DNA of 5,186 bases from an uncultured Eubacteriales bacterium (lineage in GTDB: Bacteria; Bacillota; Clostridia; Oscillospirales; CAG-272), in the NCBI GenBank assembly GCA_949286815.1, contig CASEEB010000154.1, positions 1 to 5,186 on the forward strand, written 5' to 3'. Position numbers and translations under genes: made by a program. The notes below the pieces were generated by a model, which saw only the letters and a list, made by a program, of their open reading frames with translations, was not told the origin of the DNA and made no database searches. Positions 1 through 4,802 of this stretch are shown here, piece after piece (within the stretch, counting starts at the first letter, position 1; every line of letters begins with the position of its first letter).

Positions 1-13
1 TTACATATTTACA

Positions 14-31
14 ACATAATTCTCGTTATGT
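14..31. repeat. Inverted repeat in AT-rich leader
   Basis: ACATAA (14-19) and TTATGT (26-31) form a perfect 6-base inverted repeat around a 6-base centre. It lies about 125 bases upstream of the first gene in very AT-rich DNA. It could be a regulator site or the tail of an upstream structure, but repeats this short are expected by chance in such sequence. No function is assigned. Confidence 0.2.
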
Positions 32-100
32 AATATATGAAAAATCAAAATTGTACTTTATTCGACAATATATTTCATTAAATTCTGTTTGATAGGATTA

Positions 101-116
101 CGGTATAAACATACCG
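101..116 (+). promoter_or_regulatory. Candidate operator/-10 region
   Basis: CGGTAT (101-106) and ATACCG (111-116) form a perfect 6-base inverted repeat with a 4-base centre. Inside it lies TATAAA (104-109), the best -10-like hexamer in the leader. No convincing -35 box is found at 16-18 bases: TTGATA at 89-94 is too close. The GC-rich arms stand out from the AT-rich surroundings. A promoter for the operon must lie in or upstream of 1-155, but its exact position is not resolved. An operator covering the -10 is inference. Confidence 0.3.
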
Positions 117-143
117 GTTCTAAATAAAAATTTTTAAAGAATG

Positions 144-148
144 AAGGA
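144..148 (+). promoter_or_regulatory. Ribosome binding site deciding the start of the first gene
   Basis: AAGGA ends 7 bases before the ATG at 156, which is ideal spacing. An in-frame ATG at 141 has no Shine-Dalgarno sequence upstream, only AT-rich sequence, and using it would put this site inside the coding region. The ATG at 156 also gives a compact signal peptide beginning MKNRR. The start is therefore set at 156. Confidence 0.75.
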
Positions 149-155
149 AAAAAAC

Positions 156-737
156 ATGAAAAACAGAAGAATTATTCTCATTTCTTTTCTGTTAGTAACC
201 ACTCTCTGTGTCGGAATTGGTTATGCGGCAATTCAGGATACGCTTACGATTAATGGTACTGCAAGCGCCGATGCGCAACAAGCCATTGATGGTGATGTAT
301 TTTTTGATAAAGAGAATGCCACGGTAGTCAGTTCCGGATCCGGGGTGGCAGAAGCAGAGTCGGGTCAAGAAGCTCAATCATTAGATTCAGTTGAAATAAG
401 TGAGGATGGTAATACCGCAACGCTAAAGGCTAATTCTCTTAGAAGTCAAGGTGAAACCGTAGTATTCTCTCTTATGATTAAGAATGACTCACCGGATCTT
501 TCGGTAAAAGTTACTCCGAAAACAGCTAACAATAGCAATGAAGAATATTTTACAGTGAAATATGATTGGGAAAGCAGTACGCCGAGCGATTTTGCTGAAA
601 CGACTATAGCTAACAATGGCAGCAAGACACTTACAGTAACAATTACCCTTGCAAAAACACCTACTGCAGATGCTGGCGAAAGTGCGACGTTCAGTATTGA
701 TATTGATGCAGTATACGATACGGGTGTCGGCGGTTAA
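156..737 (+). CDS. SipW-dependent secreted protein, TasA-like
   Basis: A 193-residue exported protein. Residues 1-5 (MKNRR) are basic, 6-22 form a hydrophobic core, and the signal ends GYAA at 22-25 followed by IQDTLTING. This resembles B. subtilis TasA, where SipW cuts after a WAA motif, so cleavage after A25 is predicted. The mature part of about 168 residues is acidic, rich in Ser, Thr and Asn, and has alternating beta-type stretches. One segment (about 95-120) has the pattern of a turn with Gly-Glu, then a strand, then KNDSPDLSVKV, seen in TasA/camelysin-like beta sandwiches. There is no LPXTG, lipobox or C-terminal membrane segment, so the product is probably secreted or polymerised at the surface. 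The signal peptidase gene begins 35 bases downstream with no strong terminator between. The family call rests on motif and context; overall similarity to TasA is low by eye. A camelysin-type protease activity is not supported by any visible catalytic motif. Confidence 0.75.
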   Translation: MKNRRIILISFLLVTTLCVGIGYAAIQDTLTINGTASADAQQAIDGDVFFDKENATVVSSGSGVAEAESGQEAQSLDSVEISEDGNTATLKANSLRSQGETVVFSLMIKNDSPDLSVKVTPKTANNSNEEYFTVKYDWESSTPSDFAETTIANNGSKTLTVTITLAKTPTADAGESATFSIDIDAVYDTGVGG

Positions 738-758
738 CTAATAGTTAATCAATTAACC
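732..758 (+). repeat. Overlapping TTAAC/GTTAA palindromes between genes 1 and 2
   Basis: Three mutually exclusive inverted repeats overlap here, starting within the last codons of the first gene: TTAACT/AGTTAA (734-739 with 743-748), GTTAAT/ATTAAC (744-749 with 752-757), and GGTTAA/TTAACC (732-737 with 753-758). The stems are short and AT-rich and no T-run follows, so this is not a convincing terminator. It directly abuts the signal peptidase start hairpin at 759 and could be a protein site or part of the same RNA fold. Confidence 0.35.
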
Positions 759-837
759 ACAAGGAGGATAAAATGAGTATCGACAAGAAAATTACATACG
801 CCATAACATTAGATTTTCCGTGTTTTATCCTCCTTGT
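759..837 (+). promoter_or_regulatory. RNA hairpin masking the sipW Shine-Dalgarno and start codon
   Basis: Bases 759-773 (ACAAGGAGGATAAAA) are the exact reverse complement of 823-837 (TTTTATCCTCCTTGT). The pairing continues through U774-G822 and G775-U821, so 17 pairs cover the whole ribosome binding site and the ATG at 773-775. The enclosed sequence can stack further: CG at 781-782 with CG at 819-820, and GAAAAT at 787-792 with ATTTTC at 813-818, leaving a 20-base apical loop. The 3' arm lies in codons 17-22 of the gene (FILLV region). Such a structure should hold translation low unless opened by a ribosome, protein, RNA, ligand or temperature. The pairing is seen directly; the regulatory role is inference. 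Confidence 0.6.
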
Positions 838-1888
838 TTACCTGATTCCGGATGATACGGCAAAGAATATCATACTGGCGGCGTTGTGCGTGCTTTTCGC
901 CGCGCTTACATTATTGTTTATTAAAAAACGCGGTATTCTCAGGCTTGAAAAGCGTCAGATACTGCTTGTAATGTCCGTGCTGTCGGTGTTTGTCGTCATG
1001 CTCGGATATATGACGGGGATCAAATTCGGGTTTGTCAAAAATCCCATTGTCACCCTGTACCTTTTGAAATACATTTTGCCCTACGCGGTAATAATAGCTT
1101 CTTCGGAGATTGTCAGAAAAACACTGCTTGCTCAGCAAAGCAGATTTGTATTCATATTTACATATTTCTCGTTCGTTATCCTCGACTGCGCTATGCTGTC
1201 GGGAGGCATATTATTTGAAAGGTACGACGATTTCGCGGATTTTTTCGGAATGATACTTTTCCCCGCGCTTACGTCCAACATCCTGTATCACTATCTGTCG
1301 GGGCGGTACGGCGCGCTTCCGAATATCGTTTACAAGACCGTGATTTCGCTCTACAGATATGTAATTCCCATATTGCCCAAAATGCCGGACATGATGCTTT
1401 CCTTCGCGAAGGTTATTTTGCCGCTGATAATCTGCCTGTGCATTTATGAGCTTTACAGAAAAAAGAAATCCGTCGTGTCAAGAGTAAGAAACCGCATAGG
1501 CATTGCCGCGGTATGCGTGTCGTTTGTGTTGACGTTTGCCTGCGTCATGCTTATATCCCGTCAGTTTCAATACGGACTTATTGTGGTAGGTTCCGAGAGC
1601 ATGTCGGGGGAGATAGAGAAGGGCGACGGAATTGTTTTCGAGCAATACGACGGTCAGGTTCTTGAAGAAGGACGGATAATTGTCTTCAACCGGGACGGAA
1701 CCGAAATAATCCACCGTATTATTGACGTGGAGAATATAAACGGTGAAATACGTTATTATACAAAGGGCGACGCCAACGACAGCGCCGACCCCGGATATAT
1801 CACGTCCGACGACATAGTCGGCACATTAACCCTGAATATAAAGTATATCGGACTTCCGACAATTTGGATCCGATCGTTGTTTACATAG
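773..1888 (+). CDS. sipW: SipW-type signal peptidase I with large membrane domain
   Basis: A 371-residue membrane serine protease predicted to remove signal peptides from the secreted proteins encoded on either side. AAGGAGG (761-767) sits 5 bases before the ATG. Catalytic features are of the ER/archaeal/SipW class: nucleophile Ser276 in GSESMSGEI, His314 in IIHRII where bacterial enzymes of the other class have Lys, and the KGDANDSAD box with Asp333 and Asp339 spaced as the two Asp of yeast Sec11. DDIVG at 346-350 completes the fold. The region before residue 240 holds about seven or eight hydrophobic segments (roughly 8-25, 31-50, 62-82, 92-112, 124-146, 155-172, 190-200, 208-227); a segment at 241-261 precedes the catalytic domain. 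Classical SipW is only about 190 residues, so this extra domain roughly doubles it. The symbol is by family, not proven orthology. GC content is near 50%, above that of the flanking secreted-protein genes. Confidence 0.88.
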   Translation: MSIDKKITYAITLDFPCFILLVYLIPDDTAKNIILAALCVLFAALTLLFIKKRGILRLEKRQILLVMSVLSVFVVMLGYMTGIKFGFVKNPIVTLYLLKYILPYAVIIASSEIVRKTLLAQQSRFVFIFTYFSFVILDCAMLSGGILFERYDDFADFFGMILFPALTSNILYHYLSGRYGALPNIVYKTVISLYRYVIPILPKMPDMMLSFAKVILPLIICLCIYELYRKKKSVVSRVRNRIGIAAVCVSFVLTFACVMLISRQFQYGLIVVGSESMSGEIEKGDGIVFEQYDGQVLEEGRIIVFNRDGTEIIHRIIDVENINGEIRYYTKGDANDSADPGYITSDDIVGTLTLNIKYIGLPTIWIRSLFT

Positions 1889-1903
1889 AATTTTTAAATG
1901 TAC

Positions 1904-1910
1904 AAGGAGG
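1904..1910 (+). promoter_or_regulatory. Ribosome binding site deciding the start of the DUF5305 gene
   Basis: AAGGAGG ends 7 bases before the ATG at 1918. An in-frame TTG at 1864 would overlap the end of the signal peptidase gene and lacks a Shine-Dalgarno sequence. ATG 1918 is therefore chosen. The string ACAAGGAGG (1902-1910) also occurs at the signal peptidase start (759-767), but here no strong local complement hides it. Confidence 0.85.
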
Positions 1911-1917
1911 GGGCGTT

Positions 1918-3426
1918 ATGTCAGAAAAAGAAAAACTACAGCGCGACGAATATCAGAAAAGCCGTAAAAAACTGATTTTTTTGTTCTCGGTAATTGCTCT
2001 GGCGCTGGCATTTTTAACGGTGGTTACTTCCGTTGTCTTTGGGATACTCGACAGAAAGACATATGTTTCTTTCAAAGAACAGGGAAGCGTCGTATATAAG
2101 GCTTACCTTGCCGACAATGGATTTTACAGCGAGGAGTATCTCAACGGTAACCACGCCTATGTGGCGGAGCTGATTGAGAGCATGACCGCGGATTTCAGAT
2201 ACGACCTGAATATGGACGCGAAAGACGTTACATATAAGTATTCGTATAATGTTGAAGCGGTGCTTGAGATTAAAGATCGCAATTCGGGTATGGTTATCTA
2301 TAACCCGGTATATGAGCTTGTTCCCGAAACCTCTGCGACTTCAGGCGACAGAGACCTTTCAATCGAGGATAATGTGTACATAGATTACAACATGTACAAT
2401 GATATCGCCAAAAACTTTCTTGAGGTATACGAGCTTAACAACACAACAAACACTTTGCGTGTAAGTATGTATGTGGATGTTGTGGGAGAGAGCGAGACAT
2501 TCGCGAACGATAAAGAGGGACAGTATGTCATAGAGCTTTCGATACCATTGGCTCAGACCACAGTTACTCCGCAGGTATCGGCGTCGGTTCCGGCTTCTTC
2601 TCAAGTGCTCGCGCTTGACGGAATCGCTAAAATAGTACTGAAAGTTCTCGCAATCGTGTTCGGCGTTCTGTGCGGACTGATGATTGTCTTTACGGTTTTG
2701 TTTATCGTACTTACCAGAGACGAACATCTGGATTATTCCAGAAAGGTTCAGAAGCTTGTCGCAAGCTATAAATCTTACATACAGAAAATCAATAATCCCT
2801 TTGATATGGAAGGGTATCAGATACTTTACGTGGATACGTTCCCGGAAATGCTTGAGATAAGGGATACCATTCAGACCCCGGTGCTCATGTATGAAAATGA
2901 AGACCGTACCTGCACGCAGTTTTTTATTGCTTCGTGCGCGAAAATACTTTATCTCTTTGAAATTAAGGTTGATTTTCCGCCGGCTCCTCCGGAAGACCCT
3001 ATAGATTCCGAGCCTGTTTTGGAAGTTGTTCCTCCCGAGCCTGAACCTGAACCGGAACCCATTCCCGAACCGGAACCGGAGCCTATACCTGAACCGGAAC
3101 CCGAACCGATAATTGAACCTGAACCGATTCCCGAACCCGATCCGACGGACAAAGCGGCGCCGGAAGATGAAAATCTGGTTGACGCCATTGACGTCTCGTG
3201 GCCTGAGGGGGACGGCAGGACATACAGATACGACCCTAATGGGGAAAAACTTGATAAAGGCGACGAGGTGCTGGCGCCGTCGTTTGATAAGTTCAGGAAA
3301 AGAGAAGTAGTGCGCAAGGCGACTGTAGCGCAGGGAAATTATAAGGTAGACCCCGACAGCTTGGAACATCCGCTTAAGAAAATAGCCGGAGTTGTCAAGA
3401 GAAATCTGTTGAGTATGTTCTGCTGA
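1918..3426 (+). CDS. DUF5305-type two-pass membrane protein with Pro/Glu rod
   Basis: A 502-residue membrane protein of unknown function. Residues 1-18 are basic (KSRKK), membrane segment 1 spans about 19-44, an external beta-rich domain 45-235, and membrane segment 2 about 239-265, followed by a basic stretch. Positive-inside charges place both termini in the cytoplasm. Past the second segment, residues 302-350 carry a pattern I associate with DUF5305: YVDTFPEMLEIRDT, then TPVLMYENEDRTCTQFFI, then a hydrophobic strand. Genes of that family are known beside SipW-type peptidases and their substrates in Firmicutes and archaea. Residues 374-409 are a Glu-Pro repeat, and 433-495 form a separate basic module (TYRYDPNGEKLDKGDEVL). 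The gene begins 29 bases after the signal peptidase stop, so co-transcription is likely. A role as assembly platform, anchor or sensor for the secreted proteins is inference. The DUF assignment is from memory of the pattern. Confidence 0.8.
   Translation: MSEKEKLQRDEYQKSRKKLIFLFSVIALALAFLTVVTSVVFGILDRKTYVSFKEQGSVVYKAYLADNGFYSEEYLNGNHAYVAELIESMTADFRYDLNMDAKDVTYKYSYNVEAVLEIKDRNSGMVIYNPVYELVPETSATSGDRDLSIEDNVYIDYNMYNDIAKNFLEVYELNNTTNTLRVSMYVDVVGESETFANDKEGQYVIELSIPLAQTTVTPQVSASVPASSQVLALDGIAKIVLKVLAIVFGVLCGLMIVFTVLFIVLTRDEHLDYSRKVQKLVASYKSYIQKINNPFDMEGYQILYVDTFPEMLEIRDTIQTPVLMYENEDRTCTQFFIASCAKILYLFEIKVDFPPAPPEDPIDSEPVLEVVPPEPEPEPEPIPEPEPEPIPEPEPEPIIEPEPIPEPDPTDKAAPEDENLVDAIDVSWPEGDGRTYRYDPNGEKLDKGDEVLAPSFDKFRKREVVRKATVAQGNYKVDPDSLEHPLKKIAGVVKRNLLSMFC
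3037..3144 (+). repeat. Glu-Pro coding repeat in the DUF5305 gene
   Basis: Thirty-six codons encode an almost uninterrupted Glu-Pro alternation. The register is an octapeptide: EPEPEPEP, IPEPEPEP, IPEPEPEP, IIEPEP, IPEPDP. At the DNA level it is an imperfect repeat of GAACC(G/T/C) units with mixed synonymous codons. It would form a stiff, acidic extended rod, predicted to be cytoplasmic. Repeat number could vary between strains by slippage. Confidence 0.9.
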
Positions 3427-3467
3427 AATTTCGTTGATAACTTAATTCAGGCTGTTTTCTTTGAGTG

Positions 3468-3548
3468 AAAGGAGGTGTGAAGATAAAATGAAAAGATTTG
3501 TAATAGTTGTAACCTGTATTTTGCTCTGCTTTATTTTTGTCTTCACAT
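3468..3548 (+). promoter_or_regulatory. Ribosome binding site and start-codon stem of gene 4
   Basis: AAAGGAGGTG (3468-3477) closely matches the 16S 3' end complement and lies 12 bases before ATG 3488, a rather long spacing. Bases 3475-3488 can pair with 3535-3548 over 14 positions, with G-U pairs at 3475/3548 and 3484/3539, enclosing a 46-base loop. The stem covers the spacer and the A of the start codon while leaving most of the Shine-Dalgarno exposed. It resembles the geometry at the signal peptidase start but is weaker. An in-frame TTG at 3461 is rejected because it precedes the binding site. The site is clear; the regulatory stem is inference. Confidence 0.5.
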
Positions 3549-4663
3549 GTATAGGTTACGCCGCGATTTCCGATACCTTGCAGATTACGGGAAACGCGAC
3601 CGCGACGCCGCCGGAAACTTTGTTTATAAGCAGTGTAAGCCAGTCTGGCGGTACTGCCACGCTTGTATCATCCTCATATTCGGAATTGTTTTTACAAAAT
3701 TCTATAGATTTTTCGGGTGGTGATTCAGTGACACTCGATGTCGTGATTGTGAACAATACCGCTCAGGATACGGTATACTATGAGGGTTATAAAATCGGTA
3801 GCGGAAATTATAATAACAGTGATATTAACGTAAAGATAAACAGTGTAGTAACGTCAGGCGGTGTTGATTTGGCAGCCGGAAATACTCAGTTCCCATCAAA
3901 AAGTACGTGTACGGTAAATGTTACGTTGACAAAAAGCAATGCAAATGCCGGAAATCAACTTACATCGGGAATTACATTTATGTTTATGGATAGCGCAAGA
4001 GCAGAAGAAGTTATGCAAAATCCCGGAGAAAGGTTTGAACAGATACTTAATAATCCGGATAAAATGGATGAATTAATAGGTATTTTAAAACCTGACGAGA
4101 ATCTGGGTTGGGGTGAAGAAGATCACAATGGTACATTTATTGGAGATGTTCCCGGTGCTCCTCAAGAAGACAAAGATCAGATCCTTAGCCTTTTAGGATT
4201 AAATAATGAGATGTTGACATATAATGGCGTCGAGGTATTTTTTATTATTAAGTTTGAAAATATTGATGGTGATGTTAATACCGGTATAACAAATGAAAAC
4301 GCAAAGGACGGACCAACACCCGGTTGTGAAATGGTTTTGTATTTTACTACAGATACAGAAGAAAAAATAGCAGAAGGTACATATGATTGGCTTGGGCGTG
4401 CTGAATCTGTAGATTTAGATGTTTGTGCTGCCGTTTTTATGTATGACAGCAATAGTAGTAGTTGGACGCAATTAGACAGTGGAGATAGTGATGGGTTATT
4501 TCAAGGTACAGCAAAATCGACCGGCTATTATGGTCATTCTGATAGTATTATTGATAGGAAACATAATTCATTTGATACCGGTACATGGATATCTTCAAAA
4601 GAATATTATGGTGTATCCTCCGGCAAGATCACGGAAATAGTTAAAAAGGCGTTGTCTCAGTAA
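3488..4663 (+). CDS. SipW-dependent secreted protein with unknown C-terminal domain
   Basis: A 391-residue exported protein. Residues 1-3 are the short basic end (MKR), 4-22 are strongly hydrophobic, and the signal ends GYAA (23-26) before ISDTLQITGNATA, nearly the same junction as the first gene. Cleavage after A26 by the neighbouring SipW-type peptidase is predicted. Residues about 45-170 look like a beta sandwich, including GGDSVTLDVVIVNNTAQ, matching the turn-then-strand pattern in the first gene. From about 171 the character changes: an acidic helical stretch (ERFEQILNNPDKMDELIGIL), then a Gly/Asp/Tyr-rich domain to the end with Cys280 and Cys313. I do not recognise this part, and no catalytic motif is evident. 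There is no LPXTG or C-terminal membrane segment. GC content falls from about 57% near the signal peptide to about 25-40% downstream. The gene starts 61 bases after the DUF5305 stop and ends before a strong terminator. A tip, cap or accessory subunit role is inference. Confidence 0.75.
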   Translation: MKRFVIVVTCILLCFIFVFTCIGYAAISDTLQITGNATATPPETLFISSVSQSGGTATLVSSSYSELFLQNSIDFSGGDSVTLDVVIVNNTAQDTVYYEGYKIGSGNYNNSDINVKINSVVTSGGVDLAAGNTQFPSKSTCTVNVTLTKSNANAGNQLTSGITFMFMDSARAEEVMQNPGERFEQILNNPDKMDELIGILKPDENLGWGEEDHNGTFIGDVPGAPQEDKDQILSLLGLNNEMLTYNGVEVFFIIKFENIDGDVNTGITNENAKDGPTPGCEMVLYFTTDTEEKIAEGTYDWLGRAESVDLDVCAAVFMYDSNSSSWTQLDSGDSDGLFQGTAKSTGYYGHSDSIIDRKHNSFDTGTWISSKEYYGVSSGKITEIVKKALSQ

Positions 4664-4686
4664 TTCAATCAAATAAAAAACAGTCA

Positions 4687-4721
4687 AAAACGAGGGAAAT
4701 ATATGTCCCTCGTTTTGTTTT
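4687..4721 (+). terminator. Rho-independent terminator, probably bidirectional
   Basis: AAAACGAGGGA (4687-4697) and TCCCTCGTTTT (4706-4716) form a perfect 11-pair stem with an 8-base loop. It is followed on the plus strand by a T-rich tract running to 4721. It begins 23 bases after the stop of gene 4 and ends the plus-strand unit. On the minus strand the stem runs into five T, a short mixed stretch, then another T-run, so it may also terminate gpmI. Confidence 0.9.
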
Positions 4722-4735
4722 AAAAGTAATTTGAA

Positions 4736-4763
4736 CACCCCAAGACATCAAGGTCTTGGGGTG
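4736..4763 (-). terminator. Perfect 11-pair hairpin downstream of gpmI
   Basis: CACCCCAAGAC (4736-4746) and GTCTTGGGGTG (4753-4763) pair perfectly around a 6-base loop. It lies 39 bases beyond the gpmI stop, between that gene and the shared terminator. Neither strand shows a solid T-run directly after it; the minus strand reads GTTCAAATTACTTTT. It could be a weak terminator or a 3'-end stabilising structure for the gpmI message. The structure is certain, the role is not. Confidence 0.5.
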
Positions 4764-4802
4764 AATTGTATTATTTGGTTTCCGTAAATATGCCGGTTGG
4801 TT

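Noticed and set aside
141..155. Alternative ATG start of the first gene
   Set aside because: There is no Shine-Dalgarno sequence before it, whereas AAGGA at 144-148 is ideally placed for the ATG at 156.
759..837. Invertible DNA switch bounded by the 15-base inverted repeats
   Set aside because: Flipping the 49 bases between them would remove the start and first codons of the peptidase gene, and no recombinase is nearby. An RNA hairpin explains the repeat better.
1864..1917. TTG start extending the DUF5305 protein by 18 residues
   Set aside because: It would overlap the signal peptidase gene and lacks a ribosome binding site; AAGGAGG at 1904-1910 fits ATG 1918.
3037..3144. TonB-like Glu-Pro periplasmic spacer
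   Set aside because: The repeat resembles the TonB spacer by composition, but there is no TonB C-terminal domain. Topology places it inside the cell, and the context is Gram-positive.
2949..3317. Minus-strand open frame encoding a Gly-Ser repeat protein
   Set aside because: The Gly-Ser repeat is simply the other strand of the Glu-Pro codons. No ribosome binding site or independent support exists.
2359..3369. Long open frame on the minus strand opposite the DUF5305 gene
   Set aside because: It is antisense to a well-supported gene with its own ribosome binding site. Its protein is an Arg/Phe-rich string of the kind produced by reading Glu-Pro and Asp/Tyr codons backwards, with no domain logic.
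3434..3460. Internal promoter before gene 4
   Set aside because: TTGATA at 3434-3439 resembles a -35 box, but nothing at 16-18 bases downstream resembles TATAAT.
3461..3487. TTG start extending gene 4 by 9 residues
   Set aside because: The strong AAAGGAGGTG lies after this TTG, and the extension (MSERRCEDK) would place acidic residues before the signal peptide.
207..3549. Lipoprotein signal peptides (Cys18 in protein 1 and Cys21 in protein 4)
   Set aside because: The residues before each Cys (TTL and VFT) do not fit a lipobox, and the Cys positions are not aligned relative to the shared GYAA cleavage motif.
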